NCBI GenBank assembly: GCA_913009235.1 | Contig: CAJVXS010000003.1 | Coordinates: 62,001-126,000 of the forward strand | Length of the DNA: 64,000 bases | Source: an uncultured Methylophilaceae bacterium | Lineage (GTDB): Bacteria; Pseudomonadota; Gammaproteobacteria; Burkholderiales; Methylophilaceae | Direction: 5' to 3' | In this document: positions 12,816 to 24,091 of the stretch, one piece after another | Layout of the letters: each line of letters begins with the position of its first letter | Position numbering within the stretch: the first letter of the stretch is position 1 | Made by a program: the position numbers and the translations under genes | The notes under the pieces: generated by a model | What the model saw: only the letters and a program-made list of their open reading frames with translations | The model's database searches: none | What the model was told of the DNA's origin: nothing

Positions 12816-13676
12816 ATGACCAAAACACCCCCATGCGTAATGACATTTTCAGCAACTGACCCCAGTAGCGGTTCGGGCTTGCAAGCGGATGTTTTAACTT
12901 TGGCGAGCATCGGCTGCCATCCCTTGTCCGTTGCCACTGGTGTTACCGTGCAAGATACCGCAGGTGTTGAAAATGTCATGGCATTAGATGCTGAGTGGAT
13001 TAACGATCAAGCGCGGGTAATATTAGAAGATGTCAAAGTGTCTGCGTTTAAGCTGGGCTTGTTGGGTAGTGTGGAAAATGTGGCGGTGATTGCCGAGATC
13101 ATGGCGGACTATCCTGATGTACCCTTGTTGATTGACCCCGTTTTAACTTCAAGTCGCGGTGATGATTTAAGTAACGAGGAAATGCAAGCTGCGATGTGTG
13201 AACTACTGTTCCCACAAGCAACACTGATTGCACCGAATAGCATAGAAGCGCGGCGATTAGCTTTTTATAATGAAGATGAAGAGGGTAAATATACTTCCTT
13301 AGAGGAAGCTTCGCAGCGCTTATTGGGGCTCGGCCCTGAGTATGTGCTGATTACTGGAACGCATGAGCGTACCACCGATGTGGTGAATGGGTTGTACGGC
13401 GCAGAAGGGCTGATTAAAGAGTATCGCTGGGAGCGATTGGCTAGTAGTTATCATGGCTCAGGTTGCACTCTAACCAGTGCAATTGTGGCGTGCTTGGCGC
13501 ATGGCTTGACCATAGAAGAGGCGCTGCAAGAAGCACAAGAGTATACGTGGCAAACGCTTAAAAATGCTTTTAGACCAGGGATGGGGCAATTTATTCCTGA
13601 TCGATTCTTTTGGGCGCGAGAAGAAAATGAAGCATCAGCTTCAGATTTTGAAAAGCCATCATCCATTCAGCACTAG
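12816..13676 (+). CDS. thiD: Hydroxymethylpyrimidine/phosphomethylpyrimidine kinase
   Basis: 286 aa, ribokinase fold. The N-terminal substrate loop reads TDPSSGSGLQAD, close to the usual D-S-G-G-x-A-G-I-Q-A-D. The catalytic GSGCTLTSA anion-hole motif is at about residue 210. ThiD phosphorylates HMP and HMP-P for thiamine synthesis. The acidic N-terminal variation and a C-terminal tail of about 20 polar residues are slightly unusual but occur in ThiD-like proteins that lie next to hemL in betaproteobacteria. The true substrate could therefore differ within the HMP/pyridoxal kinase group. Confidence 0.85.
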   Translation: MTKTPPCVMTFSATDPSSGSGLQADVLTLASIGCHPLSVATGVTVQDTAGVENVMALDAEWINDQARVILEDVKVSAFKLGLLGSVENVAVIAEIMADYPDVPLLIDPVLTSSRGDDLSNEEMQAAMCELLFPQATLIAPNSIEARRLAFYNEDEEGKYTSLEEASQRLLGLGPEYVLITGTHERTTDVVNGLYGAEGLIKEYRWERLASSYHGSGCTLTSAIVACLAHGLTIEEALQEAQEYTWQTLKNAFRPGMGQFIPDRFFWAREENEASASDFEKPSSIQH

Positions 13677-13820
13677 TTCTTTAATCCACAGCCACGAAAA
13701 GATGCGATACCAAGGTTGGAGTCGCCTTGGTGCGTGATTATTACAATGTCGCTATAAAATAGCAGATAATAGCTAACAATTTAACTAAACTTTATTCGTA
13801 AGAACGAAACAATTCAAATC

Positions 13821-15113
13821 ATGACATCACAAAATCAAATACTATTCGAAAAATCCCAGCACCTGATTCCAGGCGGCGTTAACTCACCAGTACGTGCATT
13901 TCGTAGTGTGGGCGGCACGCCAGTTTTCTTTAAAAAAGGGCTGGGGTCTAAGCTGTGGGATGTGGACGGAAAAGAATATATTGACTATATCAACTCTTGG
14001 GGGCCGATGATTGTTGGCCATGCACACCCCGAAGTGATTGAGGCAGTACAAGCTGTTGCTGCCAATAGTTTGTCGTTTGGCACGCCGACAGGTTTAGAGT
14101 TGGAAATGGCTGAGATGATTAATAAGCTGGTGCCTAGTATGGAGCAAATACGTTTAGTGAGTTCTGGTACTGAAGCGACGATGAGCGCGATTCGCGTGGC
14201 GCGTGGCTTTACAGCTCGCAGCAAGCTGGTGAAATTTGAGGGTTGCTATCACGGGCATGCTGATTCGCTGCTGGTTAAAGCAGGTTCAGGATTGTTGACG
14301 CTTGGTGAGCCAGACTCAGCAGGGGTGCCAGCAGAGGTGGCAGCCAATACATTGACCCTGCCTTATAATGATGTTGAACAGTTAGAGGCCTTATTTAAGC
14401 AATCTGCTAATGAGATTGCCTGTGTCATTCTTGAGCCGGTTGTCGGCAATATGAACCTAGTCAAGCCGACCGAAGCCTTTCTAAAAGCATTGCGTGATTT
14501 GTGTACTCAGCATGGCGCAGTATTGATTTTTGATGAAGTGATGACTGGCTTCCGCGTACATTTAGGTGGAGCACAGGCACTTTATGGTATTAAGCCGGAC
14601 ATGACTACGCTGGGTAAAGTGATTGGCGGCGGTTTGCCTGTCGGCGCTTTTGGCGGGCGTAAGGACATCATGTCTGGCTTGGCGCCATTAGGTAAAGTGT
14701 ATCAAGCGGGTACGCTTTCAGGTAATCCGGTAGCAGTAACTGCTGGGCTTAAAACGTTAGAGTTGATTCAAGCACCAGGTTTTCATAAAAAACTAGCTGC
14801 ACAGACGCAAAAACTAGTCGACGGTTTAATTGCTGCAGCTAAAAAAGTCGGCGTTACATTCAATGCGCAGGCTGTAGGCGGCATGTTTGGGATGTACTTC
14901 AGTGAGACATGCCCAACCTCTTTTGATGAGGTAATGGCTTCAGATAAAACCGTTTTTAATACCTTTTTCCATAGCATGTTGGAGAGTGGTATTTACCTTG
15001 GCCCATCTGCTTTTGAGGCAGGGTTTGTTTCTGCAGCCCACACAGATGCTGATATTGCGGCAACAGTAGCTGCGGCAGAAAAGGCTTTTCAGGAAAGTTT
15101 ATCCAATAAATAG
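13821..15113 (+). CDS. hemL: Glutamate-1-semialdehyde 2,1-aminomutase
   Basis: 430 aa, class III PLP aminotransferase fold. The N-terminal [12 protein letters not shown] motif, the [12 protein letters not shown] phosphate-binding loop and the PLP lysine in [10 protein letters not shown] (about residue 266) are all canonical. It converts glutamate-1-semialdehyde to 5-aminolevulinate in the C5 haem pathway. hemE, a later haem gene, lies about 6 kb downstream beyond gltBD. Confidence 0.97.
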   Translation: MTSQNQILFEKSQHLIPGGVNSPVRAFRSVGGTPVFFKKGLGSKLWDVDGKEYIDYINSWGPMIVGHAHPEVIEAVQAVAANSLSFGTPTGLELEMAEMINKLVPSMEQIRLVSSGTEATMSAIRVARGFTARSKLVKFEGCYHGHADSLLVKAGSGLLTLGEPDSAGVPAEVAANTLTLPYNDVEQLEALFKQSANEIACVILEPVVGNMNLVKPTEAFLKALRDLCTQHGAVLIFDEVMTGFRVHLGGAQALYGIKPDMTTLGKVIGGGLPVGAFGGRKDIMSGLAPLGKVYQAGTLSGNPVAVTAGLKTLELIQAPGFHKKLAAQTQKLVDGLIAAAKKVGVTFNAQAVGGMFGMYFSETCPTSFDEVMASDKTVFNTFFHSMLESGIYLGPSAFEAGFVSAAHTDADIAATVAAAEKAFQESLSNK

Positions 15114-15208
15114 CTTTAAATTGTTCGCTATGTGATTGATAGCATGCGTATTTAACGGTATCATTCTTGGTTCCGTTAAATGCGCAAGATATGCTTGAGA
15201 ATATCGTA

Positions 15209-18200
15209 ATGAATATGAACAACCCAATTAATGACCAGGATTCAAAAGTGACTAGGTCGACAATTATCCAATCAGCTGAAAAATCGATAAAAGCAACGCC
15301 AGAAAAACAAGGCTTGTATAGCCCTGATCATGAGCATGACGCATGTGGCGTTGGCTTTGTGGCGCACATTAAAGGCAAGAAAAGTCATCAAATCGTTCAG
15401 CAGGGTTTAGAGTTGTTAACCAACCTAACCCATCGAGGTGCGACTGGTTATGACCCTAAGCTTGGTGATGGCGCTGGTTTGCTCATGCAAATTCCAGATG
15501 CATTTATGCGGGAAGAGGCAGCTAAGCTCGATATTGAACTGCCACCAATTGGTCAGTATGCGGTTGGTAATTTGTTTTTACCACAAGTATTAAGCAATAG
15601 AGCTCAATGTGAAGGTGTGATTGAGAATATTTTGCAGGAAGAAGGCCAGGTGTTGCTTGGCTGGCGCGATGTGCCTGTAGATAGTAGTAATATTGCAGAA
15701 GCAGCGCAAGATGTTGAGCCAATGATGCGCCAGGTGTTTGTCGGCAGCAATTTTGACGACCCTGAAGCGTTTGAGCGTAAATGTTATGTAATGCGTAAAC
15801 GTATTGAGCATGCGGTACGTCATTTGGAAATTCACGACAACGCGTATTTCTATGTACCATCATTGTCTTCACGCACCATTGTATATAAAGGCATGTTGCT
15901 AGCGAACGAGGTCGGTGTTTATTACAAAGATCTAGTCGATGAGCGTGTGGTGTCAGCATTGGCATTGGTACATCAACGCTTCTCAACTAATACCTTCCCA
16001 TCATGGCATTTAGCACATCCATTCCGCATGATTGCGCATAATGGTGAAATTAACACCGTGCAAGGCAATGTGAACTGGATGACAGCACGTCATGCAGCGA
16101 TGCATTCAGATTTGTTGGGTGAGGATCTGGAAAAGGTATGGCCATTAATTATTGCTGGCCGCTCAGACTCTGCTTGTTTTGATAATTGTTTAGAGCTGTT
16201 AGTAGCCGGTGGTTACAGTGTGCCGCATGCCATGATGATGATGATTCCAGAGGCCTGGAATGATAAAGCCATTATGGATGAAGATAGACGCGCTTTCTAT
16301 GAGTATCATGCAGCGATTATGGAGCCATGGGATGGTCCGGCAGCAGTCGCATTTACCGATGGTAAAACTATTGGTGCAACATTGGATCGCAATGGGTTGC
16401 GCCCAGCACGTTACTTAGTGACCGATGATGACGTTGTAATGATGGCTTCTGAAATGGGTGTGTTGACATTCCCAGAAGAAAAAATCGTGAAAAAATGGCG
16501 TTTAGAGCCGGGGAAAATGTTGATGATCGACATGGAGAGAGGCCGCATTATTGACGATGAAGAAGTGAAGGGAACGTTAACGAGTGCTAAGCCATATCGT
16601 CAGTGGATTGATGAAACACGTTACAACATTTGCGATTTGCCCAAAGTTGAGGCGCAGTATGAATTAAAAGAAAGCTTATTAGATACGCAGCAAGCTTTTG
16701 GCATGACCCAGGAGGATATTAAGTTCATACTAGGGCCAATGGTCAAGAATGGTGCTGAAGCATCAGGCTCTATGGGCAATGACGCGGCGCTACCAGTATT
16801 GTCGAACAGGCCTAAGGTTTTATATAGCTACTTTAAACAGTTGTTTGCGCAGGTAACCAACCCGCCAATTGATGCAATTCGTGAAGAACTGGTGATGTCA
16901 TTAGTGACTTTTGTTGGGCCCAAGCCTAACCTGCTTGAACTGCATGAAACAACGCCGGATGCGCGCTTGGAAGGCAGCCAGCCTGTCCTCAGTGAAGAAG
17001 GCTTTGCTAAAATCATGGGCATCAAGTCAATTACCAATGGTGATTACAATTCGGCTTCATTAGATATGTGCTACCCAGCTGCAGAAGGTGTAGCGGGGAT
17101 GGCATCTGCATTAGCCGCGCTATGTGCAAAAGCAGAGCAATCAGTTGTCGAGGGTTTTAATATTATTGTTTTAAATGATATGAATATGGATAGCGACATG
17201 GTTGCTATCCCAGCCTTGTTAGCGACTTCTACTGTGCATATGCATTTGGTTGACGCTGGCTTGCGTACGCAAACGGGCCTGGTTGTTTCAACAGGTTCGG
17301 CACGTGAAGTGCATCACTTTGCCTTGCTAGCAGGTTACGGTGCTGAAGCAGTATTCCCATGGTTAACTTACAAAACGATTGCTAACATTACTGACAAGCC
17401 AGAAGAGGCGAGCGAGAACTTTATTAAGGCCGTTGGTAAAGGGTTGTATAAGGTTATGTCTAAAATGGGCATTTCTACTTATCAGTCATACTGTGGTGCA
17501 CATATCTTCGAAGCTATTGGCTTAAACTCACATTTTGTGGATGCTTATTTTAAAGGCACAACAACCCAAATTGAAGGTATTGGTTTAGATCAGGTCGCTG
17601 AAGAGGCACTTCGCTTGCATCAAAATGCTTTTGGTAATGACCTTGTACTTAGCAATGCTTTAGAGGCGGGCGGTGACTATGCTTACCGTGTACGTGGTGA
17701 AGAGCATATGTGGACGCCAGACTCCATTGCCAAGCTGCAAAATGCAACGCGCACTAATAAATACGATACTTATAAAGAGTATGCAAAATTAATCAATGAC
17801 CAAACACGCCGTCACATGACATTGCGCGGCTTGTTTGAGATTAAATCAGCGGGCACAGCAATTCCATTGGAGCAAGTGGAGTCAGCTAAAGAAATTGTGA
17901 AGCGGTTTGCAACTGGGGCCATGTCGATGGGGTCCATTTCGACAGAAGCGCATGCGACATTAGCCGTTGCGATGAATCGTATCGGGGGCAAATCAAACAC
18001 TGGTGAAGGCGGCGAAGATAAGAAGCGCTTTATCCCGATTGCAACAGATACGACGATGTCAGAAGTGTTCGGTAAAGAGTTCATTGAGGCTGATGTTAAG
18101 TTAAAAGCGGGCGACTCAATGCGCTCTAGCATTAAGCAAGTCGCGAGCGGTCGTTTTGGTGTGACTGCAGAGTACTTAGCGAATGCGGATCAAATTCAAA

Positions 18201-19891
18201 TTAAAATGGCACAAGGCGCTAAGCCAGGTGAAGGTGGCCAATTACCAGGCCATAAAGTCAGCCAGTACATTGCTACTTTGCGCTTTAGTGTGCCGGGGGT
18301 TGGTTTGATTTCTCCACCGCCACATCATGATATTTACTCAATCGAGGATTTAGCACAGCTGATTCACGATTTAAAAAATGCTAACCCCAAAGCTTCAATT
18401 TCAACAAAACTCGTTTCTGAAACTGGTGTTGGTACGGTTGCAGCTGGTGTTACAAAAGCAAAATCAGATCACATTGTGATCGCAGGCTATGATGGCGGTA
18501 CAGGTGCCTCCCCACTCACTTCAGTGATGCATGCAGGTACGCCTTGGGAGTTAGGCCTGGCTGAAACGCAACAGACATTGGTATTAAACCAATTACGCGG
18601 CCGTGTCATTGTACAAGCCGATGGCCAAATGAAAACAGGCCGTGATGTTGTGATTGGTGCATTATTAGGTGCCGATGAGTTTGGCTTTGCAACGGCACCA
18701 TTGGTGGTTGAAGGTTGCATCATGATGCGCAAGTGCCATTTAAATACTTGTCCAGTGGGCGTCGCAACACAAGATCCAGCATTGCGTCAGAAATTTACAG
18801 GTGAGCCAGAGCATGTCGTGAACTACTTCTTCTTTGTGGCAGAAGAAATTCGTGAATTAATGGCAAGTATTGGTATTGCTAAGTTTGACGATCTCATTGG
18901 CCGTGCAGACTTGCTTGATATGCAAGCTGGTATCGATCACTGGAAAATTAATGGTTTAGACTTTAGTAAAATCTTCCACTTACCAGATATGCCAGCAAGC
19001 GTTGCACGCTATAACGTAGAAGGCCAAGATCACGGTTTAGTCGGTGCATTAGATAATGTGTTAATTGAAAAAGCAAAACCGGCGATTGAAGCAGGTGAGG
19101 CAGTGGTGATTGAGACGTCAATTTTAAATATCAACCGTACAGTTGGTACGATGCTATCGAATCAAATTGCCAGCAAATATGGCGATGCTGGATTGCCCGA
19201 TGATACGATCAAAGTTAACTTCACTGGCACATCAGGGCAAAGTTTCGCAGCATTCTTAGCCAAAGGCATTACATTCACCTTAACAGGCGATGGTAATGAT
19301 TACGTCGGTAAGGGCTTAAGTGGCGGCCGTATTGTTATTAAAACGCCAGCAGCATTTAGCGGCGCTTCACATGAAAACATTATTGTGGGTAACACGGTAA
19401 TGTACGGTGCAACACGCGGTGAGACTTACTTCGGAGGTGTTGCTGGCGAGCGCTTCTGTGTACGTAACTCAGGCGCCTCAGCCGTTGTTGAAGGTGTTGG
19501 CAACCATGGGTGTGAATATATGACGGGTGGTACAGTGGTTGTATTGGGTGTTACTGGTCAAAACTTCGCAGCGGGTATGAGTGGTGGTGTGGCTTATATC
19601 TATGACCTAGATGGCGAGTTTGCTAAGCGCTGCAACATGAGCATGGTGACATTGAAAAAAGTTGAGCCAGCTGATGCTGATGTTAGCAAGGTTCAGCACT
19701 TAGGTCAGCCAGATGAAGTGACGCTAAAAGGCTTAATCCAAAACCAGGCAGATTTAACTGATAGCCGGCGCGCACAAGCTATTTTGGCTGATTGGGATAA
19801 TGAAAGAACTAAATTTGTAAAAGTCATGCCAATTGAATATGAACGTGCACTAACTGAGTTAGCTGCCGCAGCAAGCAAGGAGGCCGCATAA
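15209..19891 (+). CDS. gltB: Glutamate synthase (NADPH) large subunit
   Basis: About 1560 aa. The N-terminal class II glutaminase domain begins at the cysteine of [10 protein letters not shown], which becomes the N-terminal nucleophile after removal of a propeptide. A central domain, the FMN-binding synthase domain (about residues 800-1230, with the Cys cluster [13 protein letters not shown] for the 3Fe-4S centre) and the C-terminal GXGXG beta-helix follow. It transfers the glutamine amide to 2-oxoglutarate together with GltD. The frame is open from a TTG at 15167 and another ATG at 15191; I chose 15209 because a GAGA site lies 8 bases upstream, but the start is uncertain and within the cleaved propeptide. 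Confidence 0.95.
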   Translation: MNMNNPINDQDSKVTRSTIIQSAEKSIKATPEKQGLYSPDHEHDACGVGFVAHIKGKKSHQIVQQGLELLTNLTHRGATGYDPKLGDGAGLLMQIPDAFMREEAAKLDIELPPIGQYAVGNLFLPQVLSNRAQCEGVIENILQEEGQVLLGWRDVPVDSSNIAEAAQDVEPMMRQVFVGSNFDDPEAFERKCYVMRKRIEHAVRHLEIHDNAYFYVPSLSSRTIVYKGMLLANEVGVYYKDLVDERVVSALALVHQRFSTNTFPSWHLAHPFRMIAHNGEINTVQGNVNWMTARHAAMHSDLLGEDLEKVWPLIIAGRSDSACFDNCLELLVAGGYSVPHAMMMMIPEAWNDKAIMDEDRRAFYEYHAAIMEPWDGPAAVAFTDGKTIGATLDRNGLRPARYLVTDDDVVMMASEMGVLTFPEEKIVKKWRLEPGKMLMIDMERGRIIDDEEVKGTLTSAKPYRQWIDETRYNICDLPKVEAQYELKESLLDTQQAFGMTQEDIKFILGPMVKNGAEASGSMGNDAALPVLSNRPKVLYSYFKQLFAQVTNPPIDAIREELVMSLVTFVGPKPNLLELHETTPDARLEGSQPVLSEEGFAKIMGIKSITNGDYNSASLDMCYPAAEGVAGMASALAALCAKAEQSVVEGFNIIVLNDMNMDSDMVAIPALLATSTVHMHLVDAGLRTQTGLVVSTGSAREVHHFALLAGYGAEAVFPWLTYKTIANITDKPEEASENFIKAVGKGLYKVMSKMGISTYQSYCGAHIFEAIGLNSHFVDAYFKGTTTQIEGIGLDQVAEEALRLHQNAFGNDLVLSNALEAGGDYAYRVRGEEHMWTPDSIAKLQNATRTNKYDTYKEYAKLINDQTRRHMTLRGLFEIKSAGTAIPLEQVESAKEIVKRFATGAMSMGSISTEAHATLAVAMNRIGGKSNTGEGGEDKKRFIPIATDTTMSEVFGKEFIEADVKLKAGDSMRSSIKQVASGRFGVTAEYLANADQIQIKMAQGAKPGEGGQLPGHKVSQYIATLRFSVPGVGLISPPPHHDIYSIEDLAQLIHDLKNANPKASISTKLVSETGVGTVAAGVTKAKSDHIVIAGYDGGTGASPLTSVMHAGTPWELGLAETQQTLVLNQLRGRVIVQADGQMKTGRDVVIGALLGADEFGFATAPLVVEGCIMMRKCHLNTCPVGVATQDPALRQKFTGEPEHVVNYFFFVAEEIRELMASIGIAKFDDLIGRADLLDMQAGIDHWKINGLDFSKIFHLPDMPASVARYNVEGQDHGLVGALDNVLIEKAKPAIEAGEAVVIETSILNINRTVGTMLSNQIASKYGDAGLPDDTIKVNFTGTSGQSFAAFLAKGITFTLTGDGNDYVGKGLSGGRIVIKTPAAFSGASHENIIVGNTVMYGATRGETYFGGVAGERFCVRNSGASAVVEGVGNHGCEYMTGGTVVVLGVTGQNFAAGMSGGVAYIYDLDGEFAKRCNMSMVTLKKVEPADADVSKVQHLGQPDEVTLKGLIQNQADLTDSRRAQAILADWDNERTKFVKVMPIEYERALTELAAAASKEAA

Positions 19892-21318
19892 TGGGTAAAG
19901 CGACAGGGTTTAAAGAGTTCGAGCGACTATCAGAAGGGAACCTTCCAGTTAAAGAGCGCGTTCAAAATTACAAAGAGTTTATATTGCATTTAAGCGATGA
20001 TGATGCAAAAACGCAGGGTGCCCGCTGTATGGATTGTGGCATTCCATTTTGTACGACTGGCTGTCCTGTTAACAATATCATTCCTGATTTTAATGACTTG
20101 GTATACAACCAAGACTGGAAGCAAGCGATTGATGTGCTGCACTCGACCAATAACTTCCCAGAGTTTACCGGCCGTATTTGCCCTGCACCATGTGAGGCAG
20201 CCTGTACGCTGAATATTAATGATGATGCCGTTGGCATTAAATCCATTGAGCATGCCATTATTGATAAAGCTTGGGAAAATGATTGGGTGACACCGCAAAT
20301 CAACCCTAATAAAACAGGAAAAACAGCTGCTGTTGTAGGCTCTGGACCTGCTGGTTTAGCCGCAGCACAACAGTTGGCACGTGCTGGTCATGCGGTCACT
20401 TTGCTAGAAAAAAATGATCGTATCGGTGGTTTATTACGCTACGGCATCCCAGACTTCAAGATGGAAAAGTCGCACATTGACCGCCGTATGGTGCAGATGG
20501 AGGCAGAAGGCGTCACGTTCAAGACAAATCAATATGTGGGCGACAATGTCAATGCAGATGATATATTAAAAGCGTATGATGCTGTTGTGCTGGCAGGCGG
20601 TGCAGAGCACCCTCGTGATTTACCTGTGCCCGGACGTGAATTAGATGGCGTTCATTTTGCAATGGACTTTTTAGTGCCGAATAATAAAGCGGTGGCAGGT
20701 GATACGATTGCTGACCAAATTAAAGCGACAGATAAACATGTCGTTGTTATTGGTGGTGGTGATACGGGTTCTGACTGTGTTGGTACTTCTAACCGTCACG
20801 GCGCGGCCAGCATCACGCAGTTTGAATTGATGCCACAACCACCTGAGCAAGAGAACCGCGCCTTAACATGGCCAAATTGGCCACTTAAAATGCGTACATC
20901 AAGCTCGCATGAAGAAGGGGCAGATCGCGACTGGTCAGTGGCAACAAAAGCATTAGTTGGTGAAGATGGTAAAGTCACTGGCTTACAAGGTATTAGGCTA
21001 GAATGGAAAGGCCGAGAAATGACTGAGGTTCCAGGCTCAGAGTTTACGATTAAAGCAGACCTAGTCTTATTAGCGATGGGCTTTGTTTCACCAATCTCAA
21101 AAGTACTGGATGCATTTGGCATTGAAAAAGATGGACGAGGCAACGTAAAGGCAACGACAGATGGCGAAGGTTGCTACTTCACTAGTAAAGATAAAATCTT
21201 TGCTGCGGGTGATATGCGTCGTGGTCAATCATTAGTTGTATGGGCTATTCGTGAAGGTCGTCAATGTGCGAAAGCGGTTGATGAATTCCTGATGGGTTCA
21301 TCAGCATTGCCACGATAA
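19891..21318 (+). CDS. gltD: Glutamate synthase (NADPH) small subunit
   Basis: 475 aa. N-terminal cysteine motifs ([14 protein letters not shown] and [10 protein letters not shown], about residues 46-108) bind two 4Fe-4S clusters. An FAD-binding [10 protein letters not shown] loop at about residue 150 and an NADPH-binding [11 protein letters not shown] loop at about residue 287 follow. It passes electrons from NADPH to GltB. Its ATG overlaps the gltB stop by one base (TAATG), so translation is coupled. A perfect-stem terminator follows. Confidence 0.97.
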   Translation: MGKATGFKEFERLSEGNLPVKERVQNYKEFILHLSDDDAKTQGARCMDCGIPFCTTGCPVNNIIPDFNDLVYNQDWKQAIDVLHSTNNFPEFTGRICPAPCEAACTLNINDDAVGIKSIEHAIIDKAWENDWVTPQINPNKTGKTAAVVGSGPAGLAAAQQLARAGHAVTLLEKNDRIGGLLRYGIPDFKMEKSHIDRRMVQMEAEGVTFKTNQYVGDNVNADDILKAYDAVVLAGGAEHPRDLPVPGRELDGVHFAMDFLVPNNKAVAGDTIADQIKATDKHVVVIGGGDTGSDCVGTSNRHGAASITQFELMPQPPEQENRALTWPNWPLKMRTSSSHEEGADRDWSVATKALVGEDGKVTGLQGIRLEWKGREMTEVPGSEFTIKADLVLLAMGFVSPISKVLDAFGIEKDGRGNVKATTDGEGCYFTSKDKIFAAGDMRRGQSLVVWAIREGRQCAKAVDEFLMGSSALPR

Positions 21319-21354
21319 GTTACTAGAGTCATAGTAAGCTATATGTAGTAAATA

Positions 21355-21386
21355 ATGGGGATACAAGCTTGTATCCCCAATTTTTT
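21355..21386 (+). terminator. Intrinsic terminator of gltBD
   Basis: A perfect 9-bp stem GGGGATACA / TGTATCCCC closes an AGCT loop and is followed by AATTTTTT. It ends only 12 bases before hemE, so hemE transcription depends on readthrough or a promoter within gltD or this gap. Confidence 0.85.
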
Positions 21387-21397
21387 GGAAAAGAGTA

Positions 21398-22483
21398 ATG
21401 AATATGCAAACACTTCAGAATGATACTTTTTTAAAAGCATTGATGCGCGAGCCTATTGACTACACGCCGGTATGGATGATGCGTCAAGCTGGGCGTTATT
21501 TGCCTGAGTATAAAGAGACGCGTAAAGATGCGGGCAGCTTTATGGATTTGTGCCGTAATGCGCAGTTTGCAACGGACGTGACATTGCAGCCGTTAGATCG
21601 CTACCCATTATTGGATGCGGCGATTCTCTTTTCTGATATTTTAACTATTCCCGATGCGATGGGTTTAGGGTTGTCATTTGAAACAGGTGAAGGCCCACGA
21701 TTTGAGCGCACTTTGCAGCAAGAGGATGATATTAAAAAGCTGGCTGTGCCTGACATGGGCGACTTGCAGTATGTCTTTAACGCCGTATCCAGTATTCGCA
21801 AGGCGTTGAATGGTCGAGTGCCTTTAATTGGCTTCTCTGGCAGTCCTTGGACGCTGGCGACTTATATGGTCGAAGGAAAAGGCGGCACTGACTTTTTAAA
21901 CATTAAAAAAATGGCGTATGCGCGACCTGATTTGCTGCACCATATTTTAGAAACAACTGCTCAAACTGTGATTCAGTATTTGAATGCACAAATTGAAGCA
22001 GGCGCACAAACGGTGATGATTTTTGATTCATGGGGTGGCGCGCTTTCACATAACGCTTACATTGAGTTCTCACTCAATTATATGAAAAAGATTATTGCTG
22101 GCTTAACTAAAACAGCCGATGGCCGTAAAGTGCCATGCGTGATGTTTACTAAAGGCGGTGGTCTTTGGTTAGAGGCGCAGGCTGAATCTGGCGCAGATGC
22201 CTTAGGTTTGGATTGGGCTGTCGATATAGGACAAGCACGAGCACGTGTGGGTGACACAATGGCATTGCAAGGCAATTTAGATCCCGTGGTGCTGCTGTCG
22301 ACACCGGAGGCGATTGATAAAGAGGTTGCTAATATTTTAGCGAGTTATGGTCATGGTAACGGGCATGTGTTTAATTTAGGGCATGGCATTACACAATGGA
22401 CATCACCTGAAAATGCAGCAGCTTTTCTTGAGGCTGTTCGTAAACATAGTGTTCAGTACCATCAGCGATCACAACCATCCTAG
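21398..22483 (+). CDS. hemE: Uroporphyrinogen decarboxylase
   Basis: 361 aa. It has the N-terminal [15 protein letters not shown] signature containing the substrate-binding Arg residues, the [14 protein letters not shown] segment with the catalytic Asp, and the [13 protein letters not shown] segment. HemE decarboxylates uroporphyrinogen III to coproporphyrinogen III. An AAGAG site precedes the ATG; a second in-frame ATG lies two codons later. It sits immediately downstream of the gltBD terminator. Confidence 0.97.
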   Translation: MNMQTLQNDTFLKALMREPIDYTPVWMMRQAGRYLPEYKETRKDAGSFMDLCRNAQFATDVTLQPLDRYPLLDAAILFSDILTIPDAMGLGLSFETGEGPRFERTLQQEDDIKKLAVPDMGDLQYVFNAVSSIRKALNGRVPLIGFSGSPWTLATYMVEGKGGTDFLNIKKMAYARPDLLHHILETTAQTVIQYLNAQIEAGAQTVMIFDSWGGALSHNAYIEFSLNYMKKIIAGLTKTADGRKVPCVMFTKGGGLWLEAQAESGADALGLDWAVDIGQARARVGDTMALQGNLDPVVLLSTPEAIDKEVANILASYGHGNGHVFNLGHGITQWTSPENAAAFLEAVRKHSVQYHQRSQPS

Positions 22484-22523
22484 CAACAAAATAAATGTTC
22501 AGTAACGCACCTATATAGCAGAC

Positions 22524-22557
22524 AAAAAAATGGCTCTTTATTAAAAAGAGCCATTTC
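22524..22557. terminator. Bidirectional terminator between hemE and csp
   Basis: An AAATGGCTCTTT / AAAGAGCCATTT stem with a short loop lies between convergent hemE (plus) and the cold-shock gene (minus). A and T runs on both sides suit termination in either direction. Confidence 0.8.
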
Positions 22558-22591
22558 AATCGAGGCTGTTACACCTCAGGTTTTATGTAAC

Positions 22592-22795
22592 TTAAGCTTT
22601 CTGAATATTAGAAGCTTGTTTACCTTTTGGTCCGTCAGTAACGTCAAAAGTTACTTTTTCGCTTTCTTTCAAACTTTTGTAACCGCTATCAACGATTGCT
22701 GAGAAGTGAGCGAATAAATCGTCACCACCTTCGTCTGGAGTAATGAACCCAAAACCTTTTGAGTCGTTAAACCATTTTACTGTTCCTGTAGCCAT
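22592..22795 (-). CDS. cspA: Cold-shock domain protein (CspA family)
   Basis: 67 aa from the Met at 22795. The start M-A-T-G-T-V-K-W-F and RNP1-type GFGFITPD plus RNP2-type DLFAHFSAI motifs are the nucleic-acid-binding strands of the OB fold. CspA-type proteins act as RNA chaperones. The frame runs 12 codons further upstream, but that extension is not family-like. About 270 bases separate it from divergent infA; part of this is likely a long csp 5' untranslated region, as in cold-inducible csp genes, though I see no diagnostic cold box. Confidence 0.94.
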   Translation of the reverse strand: MATGTVKWFNDSKGFGFITPDEGGDDLFAHFSAIVDSGYKSLKESEKVTFDVTDGPKGKQASNIQKA

Positions 22796-23069
22796 GTTTT
22801 TATATCTTTCATACTTTAAATAGGGAGGCACCCTGAAAACTTGGGTTTTAAAATCATATGCCTAACTGACTTAAAATTGAAAAATCCAACGCCTTAGTAC
22901 GCTTTGTACACGCTCTGTTACAGAAAGACAAGGGATAAAGCCACCTTTTTCCAAAAAAAGCACAAATAAGTGCATTTATTGGTGTTTTTGTTGCTAAACA
23001 GTCCATCGAAGCCTATACTCCGTGGGTTATTGTGACGGTATGCAATTTAGAAGATTTTGGAGTAAATAG

Positions 23070-23330
23070 GTGGCTAAAGAAGAATTAATTGAAATGAATG
23101 GCGTGGTAACAGAAGTGTTGCCAGATTCACGTTATCGTGTGACATTAGAAAATGACCATAAATTAATCGCCTATGCAGGCGGTAAAATGAAAAAGAACCA
23201 TATTCGTATTTTGGCGGGAGACAATGTCACTTTAGAATTATCGCCATACGATATTAATAATGGACGTATTACATTTAGACATATCGAACCAGGTAGTAAT
23301 AACTTTACACCTCGTAAAAGACGGTACTAA
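23070..23330 (+). CDS. infA: Translation initiation factor IF-1
   Basis: 86 aa, OB-fold. [15 protein letters not shown] at the N-terminus and [12 protein letters not shown] in the body match IF-1. The 86-residue length with a basic C-terminal tail (PRKRRY) is that of the extended betaproteobacterial paralogue rather than the 72-aa form normally found in the ribosomal-protein operon. Starts at GTG, with GGAG 7 bases upstream fixing the start. It is divergent from cspA, which may hint at co-response to cold. The standard infA may exist elsewhere. Confidence 0.93.
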   Translation: MAKEELIEMNGVVTEVLPDSRYRVTLENDHKLIAYAGGKMKKNHIRILAGDNVTLELSPYDINNGRITFRHIEPGSNNFTPRKRRY

Positions 23331-23354
23331 AGGTAGTTGTTATTCGTTAGATAA

Positions 23355-23381
23355 TAAAAAAGCTCCTTTCGGAGCTTTTTT
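23355..23381. terminator. Bidirectional terminator between infA and the cytochrome b561 gene
   Basis: A run of A, the stem AGCTCC / GGAGCT with loop TTTC, then six T. It lies between convergent genes. Confidence 0.88.
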
Positions 23382-23397
23382 AGTTTATGCGTTTCAT

Positions 23398-23985
23398 TTA
23401 TGGCAACATGCGTTTCATGGTGTCATCTTTATCGATAAACTTATGTTTAAGAGCCCCAGCGATATGCAGCAATATAATAAAGATTAAAATAATGCCAGCA
23501 ATTTCATGTATTTCATGAAAGATTTCTTTTAGTGGCTCACTATCTATACCATTTATTAGTTTAATGCCGAACCATTTCACGCCGTACTTGCTGCCAACTG
23601 ATTGAATCAAACCACTGACTGGGATAATGACCATTAGCGCATAAAGCAAATGGTGCGTACCGGTCGATAGTTTGCGCTCCCAAGCTTTATAGCTAGCAAG
23701 CAGTGTTGGTGGTTTGTGCGTGATACGCCAAAAGATACGCAGCATAATTAAACCCATAATCGTGATGCCAAATGATTTGTGCAAGTTGTAGTAAAAGGCT
23801 CTAGGAGACTCTTCTTTCACTAGGCCCCAAGTGTAGATCCCCCAGTTAAAAAGATCATAGCTCATTTGTTTTGGTGCCTCTTTAGGTAAGTCAGTCATGA
23901 ACCAGCCCAATGCAAGCATGCCGATTATGCCGAACCCAATCAGCCAATGTAAAAGAACGGCGGTCTTGGTATAACGATTACTCAT
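23398..23985 (-). CDS. Cytochrome b561-family membrane protein
   Basis: 195 aa with four predicted transmembrane helices (about residues 10-27, 70-92, 110-130, 160-182). Haem-ligand histidines are placed as in the family: L-L-H-W-L in helix 1, HKSFG and HHLLY in the middle helices and L-L-H-I-A in helix 4. Bacterial b561 proteins oxidise ubiquinol, for example CybB reducing superoxide. The C-terminal acidic/basic tail is cytoplasmic. It is a single-gene unit that ends at a shared terminator. Confidence 0.88.
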   Translation of the reverse strand: MSNRYTKTAVLLHWLIGFGIIGMLALGWFMTDLPKEAPKQMSYDLFNWGIYTWGLVKEESPRAFYYNLHKSFGITIMGLIMLRIFWRITHKPPTLLASYKAWERKLSTGTHHLLYALMVIIPVSGLIQSVGSKYGVKWFGIKLINGIDSEPLKEIFHEIHEIAGIILIFIILLHIAGALKHKFIDKDDTMKRMLP

Positions 23986-24091
23986 AGCATTTTCCTTTTA
24001 ATACGTTTTTAATCTTTATTTTGTGTGACAATCATAAAGTACTTTATTGTTAGGTAGCATTTTAACCGTTAACAACGAATATAATCAGCTT

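Noticed and set aside
13709-13731. Hairpin ACCAAGG / CCTTGGT between thiD and hemL
   Set aside because: A 7-bp stem without a T run after it; too weak to call a terminator or a regulatory element.
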